This document shows, in pieces, positions 50,146 to 58,248 of a stretch of 64,000 bases of DNA. The notes beneath the pieces are model-generated. The model saw only the letters and a list, made by a program, of their open reading frames with translations, was not told the DNA's origin and did no database searches. Both the position numbers and the translations under genes were made by a program. The stretch comes from Planctomycetota bacterium (lineage in GTDB: Bacteria; Planctomycetota; SZUA-567), in assembly GCA_020060765.1 (NCBI GenBank), contig JAGUZQ010000114.1, forward strand, positions 1-64,000, read 5' to 3'. Within the stretch, counting starts at the first letter, position 1, and every line of letters begins with the position of its first letter.

Positions 50146-50910
50146 TCAGTTCGCGGCAGTCCTGACAATCCGCGCCGCCGCCGAAGCCGCGCCAAAGCCA
50201 TTATCGATATTTACCACAGTTACTCCGGCGGCGCAAGTATTTAACATTCCCAGCAATGCCGCCACGCCGCCGAACGAGGCGCCATACCCTACGCTGGTCG
50301 GCACCGCGATTACCGGGCAGCCCACCAATCCGCCCACCACGCTGGGCAAAGCACCTTCCATTCCCGCGACTACGACAATCGCGACCGCCTCCCGCAGTTT
50401 TGCCTCGTGCCGCAACAGTCGGTGTAGCCCAGCCACGCCGACGTCGTAAATTTTTTCCGTCAGGCAGCCCAGCGCCAGCAGCGTCTCCCCCGCTTCCTCC
50501 GCCACCGGCAAGTCCGACGTCCCGGCGGAAATCACCAGCACGGGCTTGGCGCAAGGCAATGCAGGCGCTTCTCCGATTGTCACCGTCCGCGCGAGTTCGT
50601 TCTGTTTCGCGTCGGGAAAATCGCGCATCAGCGCCGCCGCCGCTTCCGGCGCGAGCCTGGTAGCCAGCACCACTCCGCCGGTTTTTTCCCGCAGCGACTT
50701 GGCGATGGCGCAAATCTGCTCCATCGTTTTTCCATGCCCGAAAATCACCTCCGGAAAACCGCACCGCTCTGCCCGCGAAAAGTCCGGCACGGCGAACCCG
50801 AGAGTTTCACTGTTACGATATTCTTTCTGAAACAGTTCCGCCGCCTCGACAAAGGAAAGTTCCTCGGTCGCGATTTTTGCAAAAAGTTCCGCCAGATAAT
50901 CCCGCATCAT
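50146..50910 (-). CDS. larB: Nickel-pincer cofactor biosynthesis protein LarB
   Basis: A 254-residue LarB, which carboxylates and hydrolyses nicotinic acid adenine dinucleotide as the first step of nickel-pincer-nucleotide synthesis. AIR-carboxylase-like motifs are clear: VLVISAGTSDLPVAEEAGET, GVAGLHRLL, VAGMEGALPSVVGGLV, CPVIAVPTSVGYG and the C-terminal VNIDNGFGAASAA. Its ATG overlaps the preceding gene's end (TsaD stop 50907), so it belongs to the tsaD transcript. The partner larE is at 57424 and a LarA homologue at 25867. Confidence 0.9.
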   Translation of the reverse strand: MMRDYLAELFAKIATEELSFVEAAELFQKEYRNSETLGFAVPDFSRAERCGFPEVIFGHGKTMEQICAIAKSLREKTGGVVLATRLAPEAAAALMRDFPDAKQNELARTVTIGEAPALPCAKPVLVISAGTSDLPVAEEAGETLLALGCLTEKIYDVGVAGLHRLLRHEAKLREAVAIVVVAGMEGALPSVVGGLVGCPVIAVPTSVGYGASFGGVAALLGMLNTCAAGVTVVNIDNGFGAASAAARIVRTAAN

Positions 50911-51938
50911 TTCCCCCGCGCCAAAGCTTCGATACCCAGATGGTCGATCTTTCCCGCCGCCAGCAGTTCCTGCCCCCGCGCCGCGATCATCACCGCGTTG
51001 TCGGTGCAGAGGTTCATCGGCGGAATCGCCACCCGCGCGCCGATCTTTTTCGCCGCCCGCGCCATTTCCTCCCGCAGGTATCCGTTAGCCGCCACGCCCC
51101 CGCCGAGGGCGATCCACTTCGCGCCGGTCTCCTGCGCCACGGCGAGGGTGCGGGTCACGAGCGCGTGTACGACCGCGCGCTGAAAACTCGCAGCCGCGTC
51201 AGCCACGCCTTTTTCATCCAGCAATACCGGCCCCCGCATCTGGTTCTCCTGCCCGCGCGCCGCGTAGAGCACGCCGGTCTTGATGCCGCTGAAGGAGAAG
51301 TCGTCGCCCGTCTTGGGCAGGCAGGAATTTTTCCAGTGAAAAGCCTTGGGGTTGCCGGTCTTCGCCGCCTTCTCGATTCTCGGGCCACCGGGAAAACCGA
51401 GGCCAAGTATCTTGGCGACCTTGTCGAAAGCCTCGCCTGCCGCGTCGTCGCGGGTCTGGCAGCGGCACTCATAAGTCGCGTCGTCGGGAATATAATAAAC
51501 ATTCGTGTGGCCGCCGGAGACGACCAGCGCCACGTAAGGCGGACGCAGTTCCGGTTCGGCGAAGCGGGCGGCAGCGATATGCGCCTCGACGTGGTTGACC
51601 CCGATCAGCGGCACCTCCCACGCCAGCGCCAGCGCCTTGGCCGCAGTCACCCCGATCAGCAGCGCGCCGATCAGGCCGGGACGGTTGGTGACGGCGATGG
51701 CCGAGATATCGGCAGGAGTGATTTTCGCTTCATCCAGAATCCGTTTAACGCCGGGCAGCAGGCATTCCATATGCGCGCGGCAGGCCACTTCCGGCACTAC
51801 CCCGCCGTACTGCCGGTGCAGGTCGATCTGGCTGGCGACGAATTGCGCCAGTACCTCCCTGCCGCTCCTCAGCAACGCCCCCGCCGTCTCGTCGCAGGAG
51901 GATTCCAGGCCTAAGATGATGTCGTCTTTTTCAGCCAT
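50907..51938 (-). CDS. tsaD: tRNA N6-adenosine threonylcarbamoyltransferase
   Basis: About 343 residues of the Kae1/TsaD ASKHA family, which transfers threonylcarbamoyl to A37 of ANN-decoding tRNAs. ILGLESSCDETAGALL, VNHVEAHIAAA (metal-binding His pair), LVVSGGHTNVYYI and the C-terminal CTDNAVMIAARG are diagnostic. The start is the ATG at 51938 (MAEKDDI), 11 bp after the HepT stop; codons upstream run into the toxin gene. Overlaps larB by four bases (ATGA). Confidence 0.95.
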   Translation of the reverse strand: MAEKDDIILGLESSCDETAGALLRSGREVLAQFVASQIDLHRQYGGVVPEVACRAHMECLLPGVKRILDEAKITPADISAIAVTNRPGLIGALLIGVTAAKALALAWEVPLIGVNHVEAHIAAARFAEPELRPPYVALVVSGGHTNVYYIPDDATYECRCQTRDDAAGEAFDKVAKILGLGFPGGPRIEKAAKTGNPKAFHWKNSCLPKTGDDFSFSGIKTGVLYAARGQENQMRGPVLLDEKGVADAAASFQRAVVHALVTRTLAVAQETGAKWIALGGGVAANGYLREEMARAAKKIGARVAIPPMNLCTDNAVMIAARGQELLAAGKIDHLGIEALARGK

Positions 51939-51949
51939 ATGATTGCGTG

Positions 51950-52297
51950 TTATTCTATCGAGGGAAGCAATGGCCTGATGTATGCCATGAGTTCGGGAAT
52001 GGATTCCGTGGCAGTACGCCAAACCTCGAACATGTCCACGTCGTCGTACAAATGGATCAGGAAATCCCTCATGCCTGCGATTTTTTTCCAGGGTACGCCC
52101 GGATGGGCGTCGCGGAAATCCGGGGAGAGGCGTTTGGTCGCCTCGCCGATGATCTCGATTTGTGAAATCACCGCATAATGGGTTTTACGGTCGGAGAGGA
52201 AAGTTTCGCGATCAAATCCCTCAATAAATTCCCGCACGTTTCCGGCGGCATTCATGATATCCCACAGCGTCGCGGCATCACGATCTTCAAGCGGCAT
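51950..52297 (-). CDS. hepT: HepT-type HEPN ribonuclease toxin
   Basis: About 115 residues. The RX4HXY active site of HEPN toxins is exact: Arg77, His82 and Tyr84 in MRDFLIHLYDD. In characterised MntA-HepT systems the antitoxin adds AMP to that Tyr. The gene overlaps the antitoxin stop by 11 bp if started at 52297 (AAGGAAA upstream); an ATG at 52315 is possible. It lies only 11 bp ahead of tsaD on the same strand, so toxin, antitoxin and an essential tRNA-modifying gene share a transcript. Confidence 0.85.
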   Translation of the reverse strand: MPLEDRDAATLWDIMNAAGNVREFIEGFDRETFLSDRKTHYAVISQIEIIGEATKRLSPDFRDAHPGVPWKKIAGMRDFLIHLYDDVDMFEVWRTATESIPELMAYIRPLLPSIE

Positions 52298-52589
52298 AAA
52301 TGCGTTTCCTTGCATTTAAAATCCCCTTGCGGCGGAAAGGATTTTTCAGGTTTTTCTCTATTGCCAAGTCGACAGCCCGGCTGAAAATAGCCGACAGCTC
52401 CTCCACCATATCCATGCGGTCGAACAGGGAGCGATCCGCGTCGTCGGCAAAGCTGACCAGCACGTCGATATCCGAGTCCGGGCGGAAGTCGTCGCGCAGA
52501 ACCGAACCGAACAAAGAGAATTCCCTGATCTTCCACTTCTGGCAGAAGTCGCGGATTTTCCCCATCGGTAATTCTATATTGGCATTCAT
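52287..52589 (-). CDS. mntA: MntA-type nucleotidyltransferase antitoxin
   Basis: A 100-residue minimal nucleotidyltransferase. The GSX10DXD motif is complete (Gly28-Ser29, then Asp40 and Asp42, in FGSVLRDDFRPDSDIDVLV), enough to place the AMP-transfer centre. The start at 52589 has GGGAGATTCGAT in front. It directly precedes and overlaps hepT, forming a MntA-HepT pair. Confidence 0.88.
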   Translation of the reverse strand: MNANIELPMGKIRDFCQKWKIREFSLFGSVLRDDFRPDSDIDVLVSFADDADRSLFDRMDMVEELSAIFSRAVDLAIEKNLKNPFRRKGILNARKRIYAA

Positions 52590-52668
52590 ATCGAATCTCC
52601 CGCCGCCAGTGTAGCCGCGAATCTCCCCCGGCGCAAGCTGTTTGATGAATACGCTGCATCTGCCGACG

Positions 52669-53169
52669 TCATCTGTTGTTTTCCTCAATCCAGCGCTTTT
52701 CCTCGAAATTATTCGGCAGCCAATAGGCAACATAGGCCTTCTTTTCCTCAGGCAGATAAAACACGTCGCCGTAAAAACCGGCGCGGTGCGTTACCTTCTC
52801 GTTCGACAAAGCGCGTGGAAACCACTTCGGTGCAAATGTCCGGTTTCTGTCGAGAGCATAGCTGATGCTTTGTTGATTTTGAACATCGTCGCTGTTGACA
52901 GTTCCGATCTTTATTCCGTCCACGGTATCGGTTACGACTTCGGCAAAAACGAAAGAGCCATCCCATGGATTATTCACGCAAAACCGGATGACAGTCATGT
53001 CTTTTCCGATTCCGACCGGAGCGAAGTATTTATCCAAAATTTCCCGCTTTTTATCAGATGTCAGCCTGTCGGAATTATATTCGGTTCCCCTGAAAGCCCA
53101 GCACAGCATCAAAAAAACGAATAAAAAAAATCCGACGACAAGTTTCAGCGTAAACATAATCAGTTTCAT
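52669..53169 (-). CDS. Small membrane-anchored protein, unknown
   Basis: 166 residues. A single N-terminal helix (FTLKLVVGFFLFVFLMLCWA) anchors a soluble domain (TVIRFCVNNPWDGSFVFAEV, YLPEEKKAYVAYWLPNNFEE) rich in beta strand. No family recognised. Its ATG overlaps the S41 protease stop by four bases (ATGA), so they are translated together. The codon choice is less GC-rich than its neighbours. Confidence 0.65.
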   Translation of the reverse strand: MKLIMFTLKLVVGFFLFVFLMLCWAFRGTEYNSDRLTSDKKREILDKYFAPVGIGKDMTVIRFCVNNPWDGSFVFAEVVTDTVDGIKIGTVNSDDVQNQQSISYALDRNRTFAPKWFPRALSNEKVTHRAGFYGDVFYLPEEKKAYVAYWLPNNFEEKRWIEENNR

Positions 53170-54431
53170 TTCTCACCCCGCAACATCTCCGCCGCCTTCC
53201 GCAACTGCGGGTCATCACGCAGCAGCCAGTCGGCGTCGGCCACCCCGTTCAGCGACAGTTCCGCCATGCCGTGCCACTCCGCTTCGGTCAGGGGAACGGC
53301 AATGTCTGGTTGCAGTCCTTTGCCGTCGATGTTTTCCCCGGCGGCGGTGAGATAATAACCGTTGGTAATTACCAGCCCGCCTTCTTCGGAGGAATAAGGA
53401 ATGATTTTCTGTACTTTCGCCTTGCCGAAACTTTTCGCGCCGATCAGCGTCGCCTGCCGGTGCTGGCGCAGCGCGGCGGAAAACAGTTCGGCGGCGCTGG
53501 CGGTCTCGCGCTCGATCAGGAGCGCCAGCGGGAACCGGTAACGCTGTTCCGTTTGGGAGAGCAGCTCCCTCTGCTCCGGCTTTCCCTCTTCGCCCAGCGT
53601 GAGCAGGGTGGCGACCAGCTTTCCCGCAGGCAGGAAATAATCGGCTACTTCCCGGCAGATCTGCGCGTCCCCGCCCCCGTTCAGGCGCAGGTCGATAATC
53701 AGGGCGCGCAGGTTTTGCCGTTGCAGCGAATCGATCTTTTCGCGCAACTGCTCCGGCAGAGTGCCGGAGAAAATGAAAAAACGCACATAGCCCACGCCGC
53801 TTTTTTCGTCCAGCATGAATCCATGCACATTGGCGTAACCGGGCAGCGGGGCGCGTTCGATTTCCGCGCGCCACTTCCGCGCCCCGCTCTGGATTTCCAG
53901 CAGAATTTTCGTGCCTGTCTCGCCCAGCAGCCGTTCGCGCATCTGCCACAGGTCAAGCCCCGCCAGTTCCTGGCCGTCAATCGCGGTAATGATGTCTCCG
54001 TCGCTCAAGCCTGCTTTGTCCGCAGGCAGGCCGGGTATGACTTTCCTCACCAGCAGCCCCGCCGGTTCCTGGCGCTCGATCAGGATGCCCAGACCGCCTG
54101 CGGGCAGCCCTTCGATTTCGTGCTGCTCGCCAGCAAACTGGCGGGAGGGAAGATATCTCGTATATCTGTCGCCGAGTTTTTGCAACATGCCACCAATAGC
54201 GGCTTCGCGCAATTCCTCCGGGGAGGGCGGATGGGGATGGAGCCGCAGAATGTCAGAGTAGACCTTGGCGATCAGCCGCATTTCACCGTTTAAACCAACC
54301 GGCTCATCCCGATTGAACCAGGGGTTGTCGTTACGCATCTGCGCCAGCAACAGCACAGCCAGCAACGCCACCATCCAGCGTCTGACCGGCGGTTCTTTTT
54401 TCTCTGTGTTTTCCGGCTTTGTCGCATCCAT
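53166..54431 (-). CDS. S41-family C-terminal processing protease
   Basis: About 421 residues. A membrane anchor (RRWMVALLAVLLLAQ) is followed by a small helical region (LREAAIGGMLQKLGDRYTRY), a PDZ domain (about 125-200: AGLSDGDIITAIDGQELAGL) and the S41 catalytic core, with the nucleophile Ser in ETASAAELFSAAL and the general-base Lys in GAKSFGKAKVQ. Ctp-like enzymes trim C-termini of envelope proteins in the periplasm. Start at 54431 by family length. It heads the run that continues with the small membrane protein. Confidence 0.9.
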   Translation of the reverse strand: MDATKPENTEKKEPPVRRWMVALLAVLLLAQMRNDNPWFNRDEPVGLNGEMRLIAKVYSDILRLHPHPPSPEELREAAIGGMLQKLGDRYTRYLPSRQFAGEQHEIEGLPAGGLGILIERQEPAGLLVRKVIPGLPADKAGLSDGDIITAIDGQELAGLDLWQMRERLLGETGTKILLEIQSGARKWRAEIERAPLPGYANVHGFMLDEKSGVGYVRFFIFSGTLPEQLREKIDSLQRQNLRALIIDLRLNGGGDAQICREVADYFLPAGKLVATLLTLGEEGKPEQRELLSQTEQRYRFPLALLIERETASAAELFSAALRQHRQATLIGAKSFGKAKVQKIIPYSSEEGGLVITNGYYLTAAGENIDGKGLQPDIAVPLTEAEWHGMAELSLNGVADADWLLRDDPQLRKAAEMLRGEK

Positions 54432-54482
54432 TGTCCCGGTATGGTAGCGCCTGGGGTCGGATTGGTCAATATCAAAGAAAAA

Positions 54483-54660
54483 TGCCGGTTTAATTAAGGA
54501 AAAAACTTGTACCGTCATTCCCGCGAAGGCCAGGGGCTGGCTGCCAGCGGAATCCAGGAGGTGTTGCGTACGGTTTCCCTACTGGATTCCCGCCTTCGCG
54601 GGAATGACGATTCGTGAGTTTTGTTGCAAAATCGGATGATTTTTCCTTAATCAAACCGTA
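54483..54660. repeat. MITE-like palindromic element, copy D
   Basis: 178 bp. The ends are GGTTTAATTAAGGAAAAAAC and the reverse complement of TACGGTTTGATTAAGG. In the left core palindrome an 18-base segment (CAGGGGCTGGCTGCCAGC) has replaced part of AAGGCGGG, while the right arm is intact. Located between the S41 gene's 5' end and the terminator of the beta-barrel gene; the remaining bases of this 375-bp gap show nothing else. Confidence 0.75.
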
Positions 54661-54743
54661 TTGCGTTTAATCTGCGACCAACGGGAGCGCGGAAGTTTCG
54701 CACGCACGAAACTGCTTGCAAAATATGCCTGTGCGGCACGCAC

Positions 54744-54775
54744 CAAAAAACCGCGCCGGGTTTAACCGGCGCGGT
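54744..54775 (-). terminator. Rho-independent terminator of the beta-barrel gene
   Basis: Minus strand ACCGCGCCGG pairs with CCGGCGCGGT (54750-54775) around a short loop, followed by a TTTTTTGG run. Confidence 0.85.
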
Positions 54776-54807
54776 TTGGATTGTTGCTATTCAGGAGCTT
54801 TCCTGAG

Positions 54808-56118
54808 TTAGAACTGCCACATCAGGCCGAAGGTGAATTCGAGGTTGTCGGATTCGTCGTAGCAGAAGTCGCGCGAGATGCTGAGGTCGACGTTCCACTT
54901 GTCCTTGATAACCCAGCTGCCGCCAATGCCGACGGTGAGGAAATCGTCGTCGGTATAGGAAGGCATATCGGCGGTGTAGCTGTAGGTCGCGTTGGTGTTG
55001 AGGACGAAGTTGTTGCCGATGGGCACGCCCACGTTCATCGCCACCTTGTAGACGTCGACTTCGCCGTCGCCGGTGATTTCGTTTTCGCCGTCCATGTTAA
55101 AGCCGCGCTGCCAGATGAAACCGCCGTTGACGACCACGTTCTTGAAATCCTTCTGGATGGCAAAGAAGGGGCCGATACCGCAGTGATCCGGGTCGCTCCG
55201 GTCGCCATCGTTTTCATCGAGGAAGGTGTGGAAATAGAACATGCTGACGCCCGCGGTGAGATCGATGCCCTTCTCTTCCTGGGTAATCAGGCTGAAGCGC
55301 GGGGTGGCGATCAGGCCAATACGGGTGTAGTCGGCGAAGTCATAGCTGCCGTTGTAGTCGGCGCGGTCAAGAGGCATCATGACGTCGAGTGAGACGCGAT
55401 CCCAAGCCCAACCGGTGCGGAGGGTGCCGCCGAAGCGGTTGTATTCCGCGTCGCTGTTGTCAAACCAGCGGTGTTCATAACGCAGCGAACTGTTGGCGGA
55501 GGTGTTCCAGGAAATCTGGCTGGCCGGACCGTTGCCCAGAGCCTTGACCATTCTCTGGCGCTCAACCTCGTCCATGATGTTTGCGGTTTTCTTGAGCTGG
55601 CCGGAATCCTTCCACTGGGAGCGGGGCTGAACCATGGGGGCGATACAGACGCTGATCGTTTCATTGATAGACGTATGCAACGAACCCTTGGGCATGGCGT
55701 TGCTGGAGCCGTTGGAGTTGGCCACGCCGGAGAACAGCTTGATCAATTTCTGGTCGAGGTATTTTTCGGCGGCGGTGACGGTGGTGAAGGACTGCTGGGA
55801 CTCGGTGCCATATGTCACGTAATAGGATCCACCGCTGCTTTTCTTGAAATAGATGGACGGAATAGTAACGCCAGCCACCTTGCGGGTAGCGGAGTAGTAA
55901 CCAGTGTAGCCGCCGCCGAAATCCTGGTAAGCGACGCTGAAGCTCTGGCCCGGGGTCAGAACCTTCACGGTCTCGCCGAACTCGGTATTCGGACTCCAGT
56001 AAACCGGATTGTATCCGCTCTCTCCCGAGGACGACCCTGACGGCGTTGCATAAGCGCTTTGCGTCAGAATAAACATCGCCGCCATAACCGCGGCCACTCC
56101 CAAAAGCTTGAGATTCAT
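54808..56118 (-). CDS. Outer-membrane beta-barrel protein
   Basis: About 436 residues. A signal peptide (LKLLGVAAVMAAMFILTQSA, cleavage near AYA) is followed by a Gly/Ser/Tyr-rich linker (about 25-125) and then about 14 amphipathic beta strands to the C-terminus, which ends LMWQF, the terminal-Phe outer-membrane insertion signature. Strand examples: SLRYEHRWFDNSD, RVSLDVMMPLDRAD and NVDLSISRDFCYD. It fits an autotransporter-like or porin-like barrel; passenger and function are unknown. GGGAAAGGAGAG precedes the ATG at 56118. It has its own strong terminator and is probably highly expressed. Confidence 0.8.
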   Translation of the reverse strand: MNLKLLGVAAVMAAMFILTQSAYATPSGSSSGESGYNPVYWSPNTEFGETVKVLTPGQSFSVAYQDFGGGYTGYYSATRKVAGVTIPSIYFKKSSGGSYYVTYGTESQQSFTTVTAAEKYLDQKLIKLFSGVANSNGSSNAMPKGSLHTSINETISVCIAPMVQPRSQWKDSGQLKKTANIMDEVERQRMVKALGNGPASQISWNTSANSSLRYEHRWFDNSDAEYNRFGGTLRTGWAWDRVSLDVMMPLDRADYNGSYDFADYTRIGLIATPRFSLITQEEKGIDLTAGVSMFYFHTFLDENDGDRSDPDHCGIGPFFAIQKDFKNVVVNGGFIWQRGFNMDGENEITGDGEVDVYKVAMNVGVPIGNNFVLNTNATYSYTADMPSYTDDDFLTVGIGGSWVIKDKWNVDLSISRDFCYDESDNLEFTFGLMWQF

Positions 56119-56258
56119 TAAAACTCTCCTTTCCCACCCAAATAAAAAAAACACCCAACATTTCATAAACAATAATTATCACGCCTCCCTAATGTGGCGT
56201 AATTTTGTCTATTTATAACCTTTCACCAGTTTCTGTCAAATAAAAAAACCGATCGCTG

Positions 56259-57290
56259 TTATTTTTTTCGCGAAGGAAAATTCCCGGCCTCAGACAGTTT
56301 TTTAGTAACAACCAGCCGGAATCCTATATCGTTGCGCAGGCTGCCGGGCAGATATTTTCCCCGCGTGACGCAGCGGCAGTTCAATGCGTCCATCGCCCAG
56401 CTTCCCCCGCGCAAGGCAAAATCAGCCGAAACGCCGCCGTATTCCGGATTCTGCAAAGGACAATTGTAATAATACCAGTCGTTATATTTTTCACGACACC
56501 ACTCCCATACATTTCCAGACATGTCGCATATCCCGTTAGAGCTATCTCCGCCTGGCGAAAGACTTCCGGTCGGAGCGGTATATTCATTTCCGTCATTATA
56601 CAGCGGATTTTTCCAGGGAAACGGACTAGTAGCATCTGCGAAATTGCCGCACAATGACGCCATTTCCCGACCCCAGGGATATTCCCGCCGGTCAGTTCCC
56701 CGCGCGGCGTACTCCCATTGAGCTTCGCTGGGGAGGGAAAATTCCCAGTCCGCAGGCAAAGTGTCATCATTTTTATTCATCCAGGCGATAAAAGCCTGCG
56801 TATCGGCATAACTGATGCAACTGGCGGGGTGTTCCGGAGTCTGGCGAAAATAGGGAGATTTCCAGTTGGCGTCCTGCTTCCACACCCACTTGCCGCTGCT
56901 CCAAACCAACGCTCCGTTGCTTTCCGCTGTCGTTATGTAGCCGGTCGCTGCTGTAAACTGCTCAAATTCGCGCACCGTAACCTCAAACCTGCCCATCAGG
57001 AACGGTTCGGTAATAATTACCCAGTGCAGCGGTAACTCGTTGGGATAGATATACTTACCCTTGCCGTCACTGCCCATCTGGAATTTGCCTGCTGGTATCA
57101 TCGTGAAAACCATGCCGGTTTTTGCTTTCCACTGCCGGGGCGGGAAAGACAAATCCGGTTCAGTTCCGCTGGAAGTTGCATTGCTCGCAGTCGGCGTCTC
57201 GCCGCCGGTTTTACCGGCGTCGGCTGTCGCGGCAGTCAGGCTGAACGCAATTGCGGCCAGGATAATTGCGCAGATCAATAGATATTTCAT
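56259..57290 (-). CDS. Secreted formylglycine-generating-enzyme-like protein (FGE/SUMF1 fold)
   Basis: About 343 residues. The signal peptide (KYLLICAIILAAIAFSLTAA) is followed by a low-complexity Thr/Ser linker and then the FGE-sulfatase domain from about 80: MVFTMIPAGKFQMGSDGKG, GRFEVTVREFEQFTA, WEFSLPSEAQWEYAARGTDR, NVWEWCREKYNDWYYYN and LRGGSWAMDALNCRCVTRGK ending IGFRLVV. True FGE converts a sulfatase Cys to formylglycine, but many secreted relatives have other or unknown roles, and no sulfatase is in the window. The Cys pair in CRCVT could be the copper site or coincidental. Confidence 0.8.
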   Translation of the reverse strand: MKYLLICAIILAAIAFSLTAATADAGKTGGETPTASNATSSGTEPDLSFPPRQWKAKTGMVFTMIPAGKFQMGSDGKGKYIYPNELPLHWVIITEPFLMGRFEVTVREFEQFTAATGYITTAESNGALVWSSGKWVWKQDANWKSPYFRQTPEHPASCISYADTQAFIAWMNKNDDTLPADWEFSLPSEAQWEYAARGTDRREYPWGREMASLCGNFADATSPFPWKNPLYNDGNEYTAPTGSLSPGGDSSNGICDMSGNVWEWCREKYNDWYYYNCPLQNPEYGGVSADFALRGGSWAMDALNCRCVTRGKYLPGSLRNDIGFRLVVTKKLSEAGNFPSRKK

Positions 57291-57423
57291 TTGGCGTCCT
57301 TCAGGATTCATTACCTCATAATTACCTCTCTCTGCCGACTGATGTCAAACCTTATTTGCCGTCAGCAAATTTTCTTTGCGTGATCTGCCGGAAATTGGGT
57401 AATATGGCGCAGGAGATTGCATA

Positions 57424-58248
57424 ATGGGTAATGAGAAAAAACTGGCTCTGCTGCGCGAATGGCTGAAGGCGAAACAGTCGGTGCTGGTCGCCTTTTCCGG
57501 CGGGGTCGACAGCACGTTTCTGGCGCGGGTGGCGCACGACATCCTGATCGACAAGGCGCTGGCAGTCACCGTGGCCTCGCAGTTCAGCTCTGCGTCGGAA
57601 ATTGAACAGGCGAAGAAAATCGCCGCCCTGATCGGCATCAAACATAAAGTAGTGCAAGTGGATATCCTGGCGGTCAAGGAAGTGGCGGCCAACCCGCCGG
57701 AGCGCTGCTATTATTGCAAGCGCCGCATGTTCCAGGAACTTCGCGCCCTCGCCGACCGGGAAAACATTCCGCATCTGGCGGACGGGGAATCGGTGGACGA
57801 TCTTTCCGAATTCCGCCCCGGCCGCAAGGCGGTGGCGGAACTGGGGGCGCTTTCGCCGCTGCGCGACTTATGTTTCACTAAAGGCGACATTCGCGACCTC
57901 GCCCGCGAAATGAAGCTGCCCAACTGGGACAAACCCGCCAGCCCCTGCCTGGCGACCAGAATCATGTATGGTCAACACCTCGACCATGAAACATTGAACC
58001 GCATCGATCTGGCCGAGACCTTTCTGCATACGCTCGGGTTCAAGCAATGCCGCGCGCGCGACCACGGAGGTTTGGTGCGGGTGGAACTGACATTGGAAGA
58101 CATGGGCAAAATAGACCGTATCTTCATGGAACTGCTGTCCGACAAGCTGCTGCAACTCGGGTTCAGATACGCGACTTTGGATCTGACGGGATTCCGTTCC
58201 GGCAGCATGAACGCCGCCGATGTCGGCGAGGAAAAGCATGACAGTTGA
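57424..58248 (+). CDS. larE: Nickel-pincer cofactor sulfur transferase LarE
   Basis: A 274-residue PP-loop enzyme that inserts sulfur into the nicotinate ring during nickel-pincer-nucleotide synthesis. The PP-loop AFSGGVDSTFLARV is at 24-37, RCYYCKRRMF at about 94-103, and Cys175 in ASPCLATRI matches the sacrificial Cys176 of Lactobacillus plantarum LarE. It overlaps tatC by 11 bp and begins the plus-strand run. Together with the LarB at 50146 and LarA homologue at 25867, it shows three of the four lar genes in separate operons. Confidence 0.9.
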   Translation: MGNEKKLALLREWLKAKQSVLVAFSGGVDSTFLARVAHDILIDKALAVTVASQFSSASEIEQAKKIAALIGIKHKVVQVDILAVKEVAANPPERCYYCKRRMFQELRALADRENIPHLADGESVDDLSEFRPGRKAVAELGALSPLRDLCFTKGDIRDLAREMKLPNWDKPASPCLATRIMYGQHLDHETLNRIDLAETFLHTLGFKQCRARDHGGLVRVELTLEDMGKIDRIFMELLSDKLLQLGFRYATLDLTGFRSGSMNAADVGEEKHDS

